64,000 bases of DNA from Aquila chrysaetos chrysaetos (lineage: Eukaryota; Chordata; Aves; Accipitriformes; Accipitridae). Location of the stretch: NCBI RefSeq assembly GCF_900496995.4, contig NC_044022.1:21218938-21282937 (forward strand). The letters are read 5' to 3'. The notes beneath the pieces are model-generated. The model worked only from the letters and a program-made list of their open reading frames with translations. It was not told the DNA's origin and searched no databases. Shown piece by piece: positions 36,120-51,425 of this stretch (its first letter is position 1; each line of letters opens with the position of its first letter). A program made the translations under genes and the position numbers.

Positions 36120-39100
36120 CTTGTTGTGTGCGTAGGGGCTGGTAAAGTGTCCAGGAAGATCTTCAATCCTGCCGAGGAGGATAGTCTTGTAGTCCACTTT
36201 AAAGGTATAGAACAAGAGAAGTCTTTTTCAGCAGGCACTGAGAAAACTGGACCACGTTACAGTCAGTGGCTTAAAGAACCCCAAATGTTGCTTTCTTGCA
36301 GTAGAGTATGTGCATGCTTCTCTAGATGAAAGACTTTTGGGAAAGTGTTGCATTCCTGCTTGCCATCACAATGATGTCTTCTCAGCTTGTCCTCTCAGCT
36401 CTGCTTCCTGGAGTAACAGTTCATTGACCCAGTATATCCAGTGTTTAAGAACAAACAAAACATCCCCTAAAAGAGAGACAAGGAAGAACAAGCTGTAATA
36501 TCAGGGATCAGGGAAGTAGATTATGTATGCATTTTTAATTAAAAGAAACAAGTTTTTCAGTGTGATTAAACTACTTTGTGAAGTTCAAATGGTCACTTCG
36601 AGTCAAACCTGTTTTACAGGCCTCTTGAACAAGGTGGCCATGAAAATATATTCCTTTCCAATATGACAACTCACACCCTAAAACACAGAATCAAGTGTCA
36701 TTCAAATGACAACACTTCAAAATAAGTGCATTTTGAGTTGACCTTTAAGTCAGCAGAACAACTGGGGGGGGGGGGGGGGGGGACGGGACACGACGACGGG
36801 GGACAACACAAAACCAAAAACTAAATCAAGAACACATAACACATTCATTTAAAGTAAAAAAAAAAAAAAACAAACCCACAAAACACAAAAACATGTAGTC
36901 CTAACTATTGACATTATATTCAAGAGCACACAAGAAATCTGTGTCTATGGCTATCAATACACAGATAGACAAGAGCCAGATATGTCAGAAGAAAAATCCA
37001 TTGCTGCTTGCAGCCCTGATTCACAGCAAAGCAGCAGACAGAGTGAGGCAGCCCAACATGTATCTGCAGTGTTCACCTTCTGCCAGTGTAGACTTGAATC
37101 ACATCCATGAACTCCCTTCACAAGCGCTAGAAGTTGGATTTTGTTTATTTAAAGAAAGATTACCTGAACTCCAGGAACACAAGACTTAAAGGAAAAAAAA
37201 CCAACCACTTGGGCTAAAACTCACAAGCTTGCCATGCTGGTTTACTTACCATTAGCACATTTCTAGGACACCATTTTTGGCAAGTCACCAACCAAACCAG
37301 AACAAAAGAACCATCCCATTAGGACAAGCCATTGAACTTTTGGACCCTACTCCACTCCTACCAAACTGTGTGCCTTGCCCTCCACACCTGTCTTCCCACT
37401 CCAAGTCTTCAAAGCCTCCTTTCCCCTTTCAGGGAATGAGAAAGGCAGCAGTCATCACAAGCCCTGGAGGAAAACTCCAGAGGAAGCTGTCAGAACCCTG
37501 CCAAATGTAACATGTTGCAGCAGTGACATGGGAGGAGGCTGGGAATGTGTCAGAGGAATTTGTATGCTCCAGTTCAAGACTTAGGGAGCATGTTCCCAAA
37601 TTGGTGCAATGCCTCTTTCTGCAGGACTTTGTCTTTTATTTGTAATAAAAATGTGTATTGCTCATAAAATCTTCTCACATGCTACTCAGAACTAAAAGCA
37701 ACAGGTTTAAGAGATTATTTCCTCAGGATCCCCTCAAATGGGAATTCTATAACAGACCTTTGACCAAAATTCTCTTTCCCCCAAAACATACAACACTCCT
37801 CACTGAAAGGTCAGGTACTAGGTTTGCAAAGTCAAGTTTCTTACAGTAAACCTTTTAAACTTTCTGGAAGCTGCTGTTAGCTGCTGGATGGTCAGAACTG
37901 CTATGTTGTTCTGACTAGTTACGCTGAGCTCAAGAGGAAGGGAACCATTTGAGTCATTTCCTTTTCCTTTATACCAGCCCCTGCTTTGGGAAGGAAAGTC
38001 AGGGTATCTATGGTGTCCATAGGCTGCAATACAACTTAATTTACAAGATATAAATTAATTTTTACTTATAACATTTTACCACTGATAGTGTATAATTATG
38101 TCAGGAATCCCATGTAGGCCCAGTCACTGTCCTACAGAACACATGAATAAATGTGAAATAATTTCTACATAACCATCTTGAATATGTGAATTAGAAGTCA
38201 TGTGGTACGTGAACCTCATTGATTTATCCAAACCAGACTGCATTTACAAGCAGTAATTTAAAATGCTGTTTTGCCTCTGTTTCATAGGCCATGGTACCAG
38301 AGGACTATTCACTTACAAGGCAATCCCAACCGTCAAAGACAAAAACCTCTCCTTCAAAAAACCTCAGGGGAACAAGGGTGGGAGGTCAGCTGTATGTACA
38401 GTAGAGCCTCTTAGTGCCTCAGGGTTATAGCACCATGGATGCAACGAAGCCAGAGAAAAAGTAATAAATAGCTTGAATTTAATGTAAGCCTTAGAAACAA
38501 CCCCAGTGACAAACCTGGTGAGAGACAGAAGCAGATATTGTTATTGGACAGGTCTCTTTATTAGGCAGCTACCATCACAACCCTTTAGGTTTTTGTGTGT
38601 CTGCCTTAGGCCCTTGCATTGTGACACTACTGGCAGACAGGATGCTGATGTTGTATTGATCTAATGAGCACTAAAATCATGAAACGAGTCATTACACTTG
38701 GCCACAGAGTTCAACCAGGAGATTAAAAACAAGATATTGGCACTGGGACTGCTCAAAGAGAAACTTCATCTCTAAAGAGAACAGCAATTCTTACAGATGT
38801 GGAAGGCAGCTGCAGCCAGGTTAATGATTATTCCCCCAACAACCCCAATGCCCAACAACCTTCTGCATGTGGTTATGTCTGGCTGCTGTATTTATCTTCT
38901 CCATGAATCTCATTCGGATTCTGTTCCACAAGGTTGATATAACAGTATCTCAAACAACCTGCCATCTGTAACTTTATTTATATTTAGAAAATGACAGTTT
39001 TATAATTACGCAGAAGTAAAAAGTACTTACTATTGGGCTACCAACAAACATTAACAATCCTAAATTTGTTGAGGACCTACAACAGTACTCCTTCAGCTTA

Positions 39101-42100
39101 TGAACAGGTATGGGTATCTGTTTTGACTATCGTGTAGAAACTTTTCACACCATCTGATACACCAGTCAGTATCCACAGTGCTAATCCAAAGCCCTGGATG
39201 CTGACTGTATAGCATGTGCACAGCTGCCAACAGGCACAGAAGCTTACATTGCAACCACAAAACCTGGACAGCTCAGAACTAGAATCATCAAGCATTTTTC
39301 TTGGAAAACAGGCAAGTTTCTTGCCTCGGGTCAGTAAAGTCTGTAAGAAAGCTGTTATAGGAATGATATCCTACCATGTCTTTGTGTTTAAAGAAGGCTG
39401 AGGGAAGAAATATTATATTGTCTATCAGATTAATTTAAAAATCTAAAAGAAATAGTTGGACAGCATTTACAAAACAAGCTGCAGGCTTCATCGATGTCTC
39501 TCAGTGTTCAAATTAATAAAACTAGTGGAAGCAGAACTTCAGTTCTCCCCAGCTGAACAACAGTTTGCAAGGGCTGAGCGTCCACACAGGCTGTGAGAGC
39601 TCACAGCAAGCTGCACTGCTACTATACTTGCCAGATACCATCATTCTGTAGAGCAGTTTCTGCAGCTAAGGTTGCACTCCCACTTTGTTTTCAATCAGAT
39701 GCAAGATACCACCTACCCTGGCAGGCTCTTAACCACTTTTTTTCCTGGTAGATATCACACGACAGGGTTCCACAGTTCACAAAGCTGTGTTTTGCTAAGT
39801 TTAACATACTATGTCTGGCTTAACTGACGCACATTCTCCTCCCAGCTCTTCAGAGGACAATCCAACATGAATTCGTATCCACCTGCATTCATCCTGTATT
39901 CAGGTTTACATGGTATCATATTAGTTGGCTTTGATCCCACCCTAAGCTATGATAAAAAGCTTCTCCAGGCCTGAGTAGTGCAGCTGAGACCCTTTACGTT
40001 CCTTTGCAAAGCTAACAATATAATACTTCAGTTAAGGCATGCCTGAATACCTGAAAAACTGGCCCCTGATCTCACTGGATAAGCAGTTTTAAAAACTAGC
40101 AATAATCAGTCGGGTTCTGTGCTCCCCCCCACCTTTAATGTGTATCATCCATACAGGGAAAATTGTATCACATTTCACTATGATAACAAGCCTTTAGTCA
40201 CTGGAACCATGCCAGTCACAAACTGAAAGCAGAGCAGTTCTTAGTCTCTGCACAAACAAGAAGAAAACCCCTTTCTGTGGGTGGTGTGCTCGGCCAACCT
40301 CATGAGACCCACTGATACAAGTTACTGCAAGGCTGGCTTTCTGCAAAAGATTTTTAGCACTGATTCCAAGCACAGACAGTAAAAACTGCTGGATTAGAAT
40401 ATAGCACCTGTTACAAGACCTAAGGCTAATCAGAAAAATTTTTAAAATTTAAAAAAGAATAAAAAATAATCAATGCCTTCCTCCACTTCAAGCAACCCGC
40501 TACCACTACCCCAAGCTTAATTCTTTTTATTTCTTTTTTGACAATTTTTTCGCTTAAAAGCCCTATACATGCCAAAAAGAACCAAGCAGTCTCAACAGTT
40601 TGGTGCCACTGCAAGTTCAACGGGAAGTTTTCAGATCTAAGTGTCAAATAAGACTGAAAGATCCATATCAGACTGAATAAATCATGGAAATCAATAGAAA
40701 TACCACGTTGACTGGTTTCTGGAGAAAGGCTGTCATGTGCTGTAGACCAACGTTTGTGAGTCTTGGGATATTTGGCATGATTTTTTTCTTAAACCTTAAA
40801 TTCAAGTGAAACCACACAAAAATCTTCCCTTTCATAGAAGACTTCTAATCCCTGTAATAAACAGGACTCTGAAATTATGTTTTATGTGACTCATGCATGA
40901 AAGCTTCTATGTTTTGGCAACAAAAGAAACAGAAAAAAGACCCAAAATATAGTTTCATACACACACTCTTAAGCCACTCACAACTTCCAAATGCTTTAGG
41001 CGAGGCACTCATCCAAAAATTTTAACTTATAAAATTTCTTAGCACCTCTCAAGCAGTTATACACCTCAATTCCTTTAAGTAAGGCTTTACATTTTTCTAG
41101 AACAGAAGTCATAATAGAAATATAACCTTGTCTGCAAACTTGTTTACCCTACAGAAACCTCTGTTTGCGCCCCCCACTGCTTTTTCCCAAATACAAAAGG
41201 GGAATCTTAATTTGAATACTGCATTCCAAACACTATGAGATATCATATTAAGAGGTACAACAATCATAGTTTAGATTTTGAAATTTTTACTCTGTGTATA
41301 CATATGGGATGTAATGAGGGAGAGGCAAGAAGACGTTGGAGTAGTTTGCCATGGCTGACATTAAATTCATCAACAGGATCAGAAAACAAACAGCAAAACC
41401 CAAGTCAGCTGTTCCATCCAAATCAACAAGATTTACTTTTGCCTGCAGAACCCTCATAATGTCCTAAGTTTACATTGCAAAATTACTTTTCAAGTGCTCT
41501 TTGTACAGTAGACCTAAGCTGCTAGAGCTTTGCTCTAGAGAATCTGTCTCGAAGCCAATGCCTTCTAACAAGAGGAAAAAGGTGACAGCCAATCCTACAC
41601 TTTTGGCTGCTTTCACACCCCTGTTTGTGCCAACTCCTTCAGCTCCTGCAGGCCTGGCTAATCAGCAAGTCTCATCTGTATACATCTTCAGCCTATAAAG
41701 TGTTCAGTTACAAGTAACCTATTGGCTCTTAAAAATGAGAGGGTTTGGGTTTATGCATTTGAAAGCTACACATTTTCCTAACTTTATTTCTCCACTGCTG
41801 CAACATATCAGCGCTAGCAACGAGGATGAGTTGGAAGTCCAGACATAAGGCAACAGGAAGCTGAGGAAGACAGATAAATGGAATTGTGTAATATAACAAT
41901 TTCCATCTGCACAGAAATTCATTGTCAGAAGAAAAGTAACTAAGTTTGGCCTGCACCCATGCTCAGGAAATAGCAAACCTTTATTTTGAAGCAAGGAAGC
42001 CAAGAAGAACACCAACAGCAATAAGAGCTTTGCGGAGTTGACCCCTACCACCCTGGGAGGTCACCTTAAGCAATAATGGTACCTCTGACTGAGTCCTACA

Positions 42101-45100
42101 AGCTACAGCTTTACAACAACAAAAACAAATCATCACACTCTCCTGAACAAATTTGATTCTCCACTGACAGTTAAGCAGTACAGTCACAGGTAATTCAGCA
42201 CCATCCTAGGCTTAGAGAATATAATTTTTCTGTAAATACGTGAGGCAAATGCCATGAAGGGAGAACAGCTAATTAAGCTAAATGCCAGTGCTGGCACAAG
42301 TGCAAATAGTTTAAGATGGTCATGAATATACTTGTGCAGAAGATCAGAGGATTATGGATTTCAGTTTGAGCAGTGGAGAAAGAAAAGCTATTAACTTTCA
42401 AGAGGGACTAAAGTCATCATTCAAGAGAGTTTTAAATATGGTTGCCTGCAATGGTAAGGACCTGAACTTAAAACAAACACAAGAAGGTGTGTTGTCATTT
42501 TAATTCTTGAAAGGGCAGAAGGGAAGAGATCATCCAGTAAGATATGTATATCTGTAGCCAATCCAGCTGCTCTTTCAAGAGGTGTTATCACAGCATTTTC
42601 AAAATGATAACAGCTAAGTGTACACAGTGTATCATATTTCCAACAGTCCCAGAGATTAACTTAGAGAACAGTATTTGCCAACATGTATGTTTAGTCAGTG
42701 GGAGGTAGAGAAGTTCTTATCTAGCTAGATGTAAAGTGGAGAGTGTTGGTGGAACAGGGACCTTTGCAGAAGTGGGGGATATCTATAATAAGGCAACATT
42801 GAAGTTGCTCTTACAAACATAGCGATGCTTCATTTTATTCCAGTAATAAATCTACGTGTTCCCCTGTTCAATATTCATCACAATACAGTTAAGGGAAATA
42901 ATCTACTTATCTGCAATTATAGGACCAGATAACTGCTCAAAACAGCCACAGTGGGGAAAAAAATTAAAAATATACACAACAAGCCTTGCTCACACCTTAC
43001 CCTTCTTCAACAGTACCAAAATTATCCTGTTGTTTTTAACCTGCAAAATACTTGCAATCTTAAAATATTCTCACTGACAGCCTTATATAGTGATCTTCAG
43101 CCAGCTGGAAGAAATACAGCTAGAGTAATACAAGCACCAGAGAAAAATTCTGCTTTTCTCCAGGAACATCCACTTTGCTGGTCCACACAACTCTGCCTGT
43201 GATTTAATTCTACTCTTGTTTGTTAAGAAGTCAAAACCTTCATCACTTTGAGGACTATACAGGCAATTGTTCTGTATTACACAAAGTTTACTCTGAACAA
43301 GAAAGCAAAATGTTAACAACAAAGAAGATAAAAGTTAACAACTGAAAATTGGAAGAGAAAAGAATAATTCGCTTTGGTTGTGGCCTAATCCCTCTAATCA
43401 CATATGGCAGCTTGCCATTTCTTTCATAAGGCTTGGATATTGGCAGCAGCGCCTAAGAATGTCAATCTCTATACCTATTATGGTATACAATCATTAGGCC
43501 AGTGGTTTCAAGAGGATGTGGTCTCTGGAATAAGAGATTTGGAAATTTAAGAGAAGCCTCAGGGAAACACACCTAAATTTTTCTTTTCCCTGTGACCACT
43601 GCTTGTCAGACTAACTATAGATGCCATGCCATTTATTTCAGATTGCCATAAGTATAAAACTACTCAAAAAAAATTTTTTTGAAGCAGCTTCAAAATTACA
43701 GGGATTCCAGCAAGTTAACATCAATATCTCATTATAAATTCTGAGGTTCTTCAAATCTAGTTGTATTTCCTTGCACATAATACCATTGGCACTTTGTTGT
43801 GGTTTAACCCCAGTAGGCACATTGTTTGAATTAGTAGTTCTTCTAGTTGCTAATTCTTTTCGTCGAGAGTTACAACACAAAGAATATTTTCTCAGTGTAA
43901 GGGACTTGAAACATAATAATGAAGGTGACTCAGTCCTCTAGATCTCTGAAGGTAGAGCACTGTCTATTGTGTAACAATTATTCTCATCTCCCTTTGCAGA
44001 GGGACTAGCCTCCCTCCAAAAGCAGAAGTGTGGGGGGCTCATAAGAATCAAGCTCCCATTGTCACTTTCTCATTCTTCATGTCAGCATTGGCATTAGACC
44101 CACACAGCATTCAGCTTAAGAGAGCATTTTTACACCTTGTTTGAAAACAGATTCAAGTAGAACACTAAAACATTTAAGAGAGAGTGAAAGCAAACTGATT
44201 CCTTTAGGGGAAGTTCTCTCCTGACCATACATATGCTTATCTGACACACTGCTTAAAAAAAATCCCAGATTCTGTGAGCAGTTACAGCCCTCAGCAAATC
44301 ATATAACTAGTGGTGTACTTTATGTTGTTTTCTTCCCAGGCAGGTGTTGGCAAAGTCTTCATTGTACTTGTAGGATGTTTTCTACATTAATTCCCTTGAT
44401 ATGGATGGTCAAAGAGTAGTGCTGTGGAATTGATAAAAATCCCTGTTGTTAAACATATTATTCTTGGTTTTAGCAAATTTTAGCCTTAAGCAAATCAAAG
44501 TTACAATGTTCCCAATGTAGAGGTGTTGACAAGTTTAGATATTAGAGACTTCAGGGGAACTATCCTGCCTCTACCCTGCTTCCTTGCTCTCATACTATTC
44601 AGCAAGTACTTGAGTACTTTTTAGCTAGTACTCTGTTCTGGAAATTGTACCACTCAAGAATGGAAGCGTGCAAAAATGTGCGACTAATTAGCAAGTATCT
44701 CCTATCAGTGGCTACTGGCAAGTGACACACTTCCTGCATCTTGATTAGATATAGTTTTCTATATGAAAGCGAAGAACTGAGCAGCAGTTTACACAGTCAC
44801 TCTGTAGTCCTGACTCTCGGCTAATGCAGGCTTTCTAACAAGATGACATTATTAAGGGGCTAGCAGCACTGATGCAAAGAAATTGATGTTACAAATAGCA
44901 GACATGGATTTGCATTCAAATACTTACTTAGACTAATGTTCATTCTGTTGAGCTGACAGTAAGACATTTTGGAGAGCAGTTTCAGTCTTGGACACCAACT
45001 GGAAGACTTTTAAGTATACAGTTTCTGAAGAAACTCTGAAAAAGGTTTATTTCAAAGCCTGTCCACATGACTTCTCTGATTATTTTTATCTCATTATGGG

Positions 45101-48100
45101 AATCCATTAGTCAGTATCTCTTGCATCCTTGTGACTTTAAGAGTCCCCACTCTCACTCCTCATTTGAGTCAAGGTGATGAGCTACTTGAGCAAGGACAGC
45201 CACCATCACTGACAGACTGATTTTCCTCCGCTATGTTTGTATAACTAAGGAACCCATGGGTTAATAGGTTGCCCCTTTTATGTATCACTTTGAACTGCTC
45301 TAAAGCACTGTCACAGCCAAGTGCTTAGGTCACTGGTGGTAGCGCATTTCCTCTGCAGGAGGGTGCACAGAACAGCTTTGTGGTACAGGTTGAGCACAAA
45401 ACTGCCAAATCAAGAGGGCAACATCTTACGTCATCTTTGGCTCCCCTGAGGGAGGCCACCGATCTCAGCTTCACCAGAGCATTTGCCTGTAACCCAACAC
45501 AAAACTGAGATCACGCAGAACATCGCAAAAGGCACTCCATCATTCTCAGACATAATTAACTGTATGAACAAGTAGCTGTGGGAAACAAAATCATCCCTTA
45601 CTCACCTAAATCACTCTAATTTGTCACTGCAGCCCCCCTACTTTACCAACCTTGTCATTGTAACTACAGCTCAGTTTAACTGATTACTAACATGCACAAA
45701 GAGCCGGCAAACAAAACGAGCCCGTTGGGTGTCCTTTCTCATGAGGTGACTGACTAACCACTGACCTTAGACACTCACTTGTGTTAAGGTTAAAATTACC
45801 CACTTAATAATTGATATAATCTTAAGGCTACTAAGAAAGCTTGCGTCAATTAATCCGGTCCTTGTTACAGTAACTGAGGCACACACCTACCTGAAAACCG
45901 GGCCTTACACAGAATCCAATTACCAGCAGAAATCAGGTGCCAGAGGAAAAAGAATGTTCTTTAGGACTCCTGCTGTTGTAGAAACAATAAGTAAGCTAAA
46001 GAGGGAGGTGGGAGAAAAAAGCACTTTGGTAAAGTTTCAAGACAAGTTAAAAATCAAAATGGTTAAAAAAAGCTAGCCTACAGTCTGCAGATAGACTAGT
46101 CAGAATCGGGTCTCATCTCAGTCACCAAAATTAACTTAACCTTTGCAATTAAGTTTTTATTTCAGGGTTATTGTTGGGTTTTTAACAGATACATTAAGAA
46201 AGCTTACTGTACCTCCCTATTAAGAGGAAAATCACTCACCTTCCTGTGCATAATGACGTTTTAATGGATAGCCCCATAATATGAATATTCCATCTGCTAG
46301 CAGGTTCATTCTGGCTAAGTTGAAACCAGCAAGCAGCAGCGTCAGTCCTCCTTAATAGTGATATTAAATTGCAAGAATAACAGGAAGTCTATCAGCCATG
46401 AAAACTTCACTCACAAAATTGTTTGCACTGCTGGGCTGGGCTATATCATGCAAAACCCAGTCTTTTCGCTGACTGGTACCAGTTTCACTGAATACTTATG
46501 GCCAGATCCAAACAGAGCACTCAGGCACGAAAAAAGCAAGGTAGCTGGCTCTGGGCACAGAGTCAGTGCTATGATGCAAGGACCCAAAAGGGATACAGTG
46601 AGAGCTAAACCCAGTTGCTATACATGCGAACTGAGGAGCAGGGAACAGTTTCTGTAGCAGCCTACAGTTGCACTGGATGAGGTATGATGTCAAATCACAC
46701 TGCATGAATGGGATTTGCCCTATAAATGCTGCTGAATAGCCCAGGGATGGGAAAGAAGGAGCAGAAGATTGTGATTGAAATTGTTTCTCAGGAACAGGTA
46801 GCAAAATCAGGATTTTAGTTTGGGAGGCCAGGTTTTGGAATGTAATGCCTGTCCTTGAACAGGTATTTAGTTTTGCAGGAGTGGCTCGCTCTTTAAGAGC
46901 ATAGCTATGCAAGGTGTTAGCTCTGTCTTGCACAATGGCTACAGCACATACCCAGGAAGCAGCCAAAAACAGAGCCCCCAAAACCACTTAACCCAAGAGG
47001 ATTCAAACTCACATCCCTTTGTTTACCAAAATATACGACAGTCTCTGAAGGTTTCACGTGGTTTACTTTTAATACTTCTTAGGGTTGCACTACCAGGGAT
47101 TAAACTACCCGTCTCACAGAATGACCATGAGTTTAAAGTGATGTCACAACCTTGCAAGCAGAAACAGGAACCCAGGTCTACTTTCTCTCAGTCAGGCCAC
47201 CACATCACAAATCAAGCTCGCTCTCTCTCTCCTGACTTCCCTCCTCATCCAGCCAGCCCTGCGTTCCTGGCTACACAGCAGTACAGTACTAGCAGAGCAG
47301 AGGGAACAGGAAAGTAACCCGAGGGTATTAATTTTTAATCCAGGTCTCAATCTCCAGAGAAGTACTGTAATCACAATGAAACAAGACAAAATTAATGACA
47401 TTGCCACTAGCATAAATTATCCCAGGCTTTAAAAAAAGAGCAAAAAGGAAAAAAAAACAAAAACAAAAAAAACCCCAAACAACAAAAAAAACCAACCCAC
47501 AACTCAAAGAGCTACATACTCATGCAATACCCAGGTGGAACATAGGCAACCTGCAAATTCAGCATGGTCAAAAAAAAAAAGACCGTAACTATTTTGTGTG
47601 GGCAGGACCAGAATAGAAGGTCAAGGGCTCACTACTTCTGGTTGTTTGACAGATTTCTGCTCAGGACTTAGACTCATACCTTTTGCTTATAGTGCCTAAA
47701 GTGCACTTACACACTATTTTTGGACCTCACCCTTAATTTTTCATAACTGATGTTATATTTTAATGCTGGTTTTGACTCACATAAGCCATTTAAATTCAGT
47801 AGAGAAGAACAGCATGGGGGAGATTTTAAGATCTAAAAAGCTGATAGTCTAAAACCATTTCTAACCCAGGAGTTCTTGAATACACTGATGTACCTCTGGA
47901 GCTCTAGTTACATGACTGAGATTACATAGTCTAACTGTAGTCCATCCAGCCTGTACAGAAGTAAATCACTGTCATTCAGAATCAGACTGTTAGTAACACT
48001 GGACAGGCAAGTTCATATGGAATTTACCGATATTCAGTTTGATCGTTTTGTAGAATAAAAGCATCTGGTAATGAGTCTAGGATATTGTTCTGCTAGTTAC

Positions 48101-51100
48101 TCTGCAAATAAGCATCTCCTTTGTTCTTACCTTTATTTTAATTTTTACACACACATTTTTAAATAGAAACAAAAATGCAGGATTTCCTTGACTGGAAGAG
48201 AAAAAGAAAAGAAAAATTTACTTTTAGAAGATTTATACTACAGAGGAAAAGGAGTATAGCAAGATGGAGGAAAAAAATTGTCAAGTTGTTTATTAATTCA
48301 GTGTATATGCACAGGATGCTGAGTGGGATTCAGGTCAGAAATAGCTCCAGATAAAGAGCTATAAAATAAGAAGAGGGGAGAAGTATTCCTTTCTTTCTCC
48401 TCACACATACATTATATCTCTTCCTGTGGCTGCTCTCAGTGCAATAAACAGAGTCAAGTTACATATAGCAAGGAAACCTCATACCATGAAGTAAGAATCT
48501 AGCACAGCTAGTTGCTGTACCCAGGTGAATTGGAATGACTCTCTACCACAAGAATGAAGCATGAATAAGTCTGCTAAAATCAGTTGTCACTCACTTTATG
48601 CCCAAATAAGCTAAAGAACTGGAGACTGCCAATACAGCACATGCAACATCACTGGCTTGACATACCGTAAAGCGTAAGTGTTCTGACACTGGAAGACCAA
48701 ACTAAGGACCCTCCTTAAATTGACTTATGAGCAACCTAAATAAGCCGACTTTAAATGCAACAGGTGATGGACTTTGAGCACCAGAAGGTTACCTACTGCT
48801 TTTAGCAGTTATCTGTTAGTCAGCCATCCTGGATGAAGAGCACTTTCTGTGCAGAGAAAAAAATTCTTTACTGTGGTTCAAAACAAGTCACTATTGAATG
48901 AAGATTGGCTTCCATAGGGCAGAACCATCACTTTTAATTAAAGAAAAATAAAATTAAACATTTTTTTTTCTATTGAGAGACTATGAATTACTTTCATGTT
49001 TCCCTGCAAATAATGTTTTCTTACTAGGTTTTTATCTGAAGTCTGTTCTGTTCCTTTCTGTCACAAGCACAGGAAACAATACAGGGTAGAAAACAAGTAA
49101 TTCCTTTGACTTCAGCCCACTGTTTAGCTTCCTGGTTAAGCTTTTTTCCTAGATGCAACAGTTAAAATCTCGCCTTCTGTGCAAACAGCAAAGGTTTTCT
49201 CCAAGTACTAAATTGGAGCAATACTTCTACCTGGGAATCTGGCAAGTGTCTCCTGCAGAATAAAAGGACTTTACTCCAGAGAGTATATTTGTCCATGGTC
49301 TCTACCCAGTGCTTTAGAGAAAAGACAAATTCACCTTTCTGTCATCCATTTTGGGGGGCAATGGAGTGTTGTTTACTCTGGCCTTTGTCAGCATTGGTAA
49401 ACAAGAACATGATGACCTATTTCACTGAAATTTAAGAGTCTGACAGTGAAACTGATAATACATTATTTTGCGCTGCAAGAGATGCTGGAAGGAAACTTCC
49501 TTTAACATGACACAGGTCCAATGACAGCTTCAGAAAATTCAAGAATGTGCTTTGCAGCCAAAGCAGAGGTCAGCTGGACCCATAAGGTAGATGCAGAGTA
49601 AGCAAGATGCTTATTATTTCCTTGCCTTAAACACAGACACAAGCACACTAAAATATGGTAATCGGTAACAGTGCATAAATATTTTCTAACATTGTAACAT
49701 TACTAGCAGTATTTTATAACATAGCTATGCATAAGTATATAAATAACACATAAGTGCAAATGGACAGACACTTGCAGTATACTTGCCCAAACAGTGCACA
49801 GGAAAACATAGCCAAATAGTAAAATCTGCAAGATAAAAGCAAAGGACAGAGTGGGCAGGAAAGATGTCAGGTGAAACCAAAATAAACCTGCAGAACAAAG
49901 AGAAGATATTTATTTTGCAGGATTATTCTGGTTCCATCAGACATAAGAAAGATGCCTAGCAAAACTAGGGTAGAGTCTTACTCCCCAAAATAATATGAAA
50001 TATGTCAAAGGCAGATGCAATCATCCCCTTTTCTTGCAGGGAGGCAGCAAGGTGCATAAAACACTAACAATAAGCAAAGAAAGATGGTAATTTATGAAAA
50101 TCACAAAATGCTCACTTTGATTCCAGCTTCTCTTGACAAACAGCTCTCAAGCACTTTACCATGACCGCAGCAACCAAGACCATCAAGAACTGTAGTCATG
50201 AGCACTATGGACATCAGCTCCACGGCACTGTAGACTCCTAGGTTTACTACCACTTACAGATGCAATTGTTAAGAACTGTTTGGAAAATACAGTGATAATG
50301 ACTGATGGTATAATAACTGGATATCTGTACTGTTGATGTATATCAGTCTAGTAAAGTGGTCTGATTCATCAGCCTTTTAAGCACTCCATCACAGACATCT
50401 CCAATTCTCTGGTTGTGTAAACACACAAATATTTTGTTGCAACACTCCGATTCCTTCGTCTATAAAGGAAAATCAAGTTTATTTTCCGAGCATCCTACAA
50501 GCATGTTTTAAGTCCCCTCCCCTTACACTTTTGAGAGAGTTCAGAAATACTTGTCTTGCCACTTGACAATCTGTCCCCAGATTTAAGTGACCTTTATCCT
50601 GCAATGGCAATCATATAAACAGACCCTTCGGCTCACACAGGAAAGACACAACTGAGTGCATTAGACTTTAGGGCCGGGTCCAACTCTGCAAGTCACTCCA
50701 GAGACAGCGTGGAAGATGCAATTAATTTAGTGTTTTGAAATGAAAGCGTTTACTATTTACATAAGGGTCATTAACATTTCTCAACTAAGATCTAAGCACC
50801 CTCTTTAAATAAAGAGAGTTCTTTTAATAAAACAGGCCCCTACAGAAGCTAGGTGCAGGTAAGTTTTTACAGTTACTCAGCTCTCGCCGCCAGACAGGAG
50901 CTCCCTTCAGCAGAGTAGGGATGTCTCAGGGCACGGCCCCCCTTGCAGGCGGGAGGCTGCCGTTCCTCACACCGGCTCTCCAGACGGGTTCCGAGGAAAG
51001 TCGCCGAGAGGCGGCCCTTCCCTCCGGCCTTACTAAGAGGGGCTGGGCAGGGGACCCACCTGTGAGATCTCCCCCATCCTCAGGCGAGCGGGCCCTGCAA

Positions 51101-51425
51101 GCCGATCACGGCCAAAACACTCCCGAGCGCGGCGCAGCCCGGCTGCCGAAAAGCTTGGAGTCGGGGCTCCTCACCTGCCAACAGACTCACCCTCACGCCG
51201 TTCCAGCACTCCGGGCACGGGTGGCTTATACGCCTTTTTTTGGCCTCTGAGTCACTCCATCAGCAAGACACTCCCACCCCCCAAAACCCCACCGGGCAGC
51301 CTCCCCTTTCCCCAGCGGGCCGGTGGCAGCGCAGCTCCCTGCCGCCTCAGCCCGGCAGGACCCCGCCGCCCTCCTCCGCGGGCTGCCCCAGCCCCTTCCC
51401 TCCGGTCGGAGACAGCCTCAGTTAC
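36120..51425 (-). other. SYTL2: SYTL2 5' intron, 15 kb
   Basis: The region between the SHD1 exon and the CpG-island promoter. It contains the G19 run, an A/C-rich tract near 47440 and no recognised coding exon. Alternative untranslated first exons, common in SYTL2 of other vertebrates, may lie here but cannot be told from sequence alone. Confidence 0.6.
36764..36782. repeat. G19 homopolymer with G-rich flank
   Basis: Nineteen consecutive G followed by ACGGGACACGACGACGGGGG, whose composition is unlike the surrounding AT-rich intron. It could form a G-quadruplex, but such runs are also a common place for base-calling or assembly error. Confidence 0.9.

Noticed and set aside
46496..46987. 163-codon minus-strand ORF with a hydrophobic start
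   Set aside because: It has no recognisable domain or splice context, lies in the 5' intron of SYTL2, and its composition is that of ordinary intron. Long random frames of this size are expected a few times in 64 kb.
46990..47120. Phrases resembling a tRNA B box (GGATTCAAACTC, GGGATTAAACTACCC)
   Set aside because: No A box at the right distance and no cloverleaf could be drawn, so neither a tRNA nor a tRNA-derived SINE is supported.
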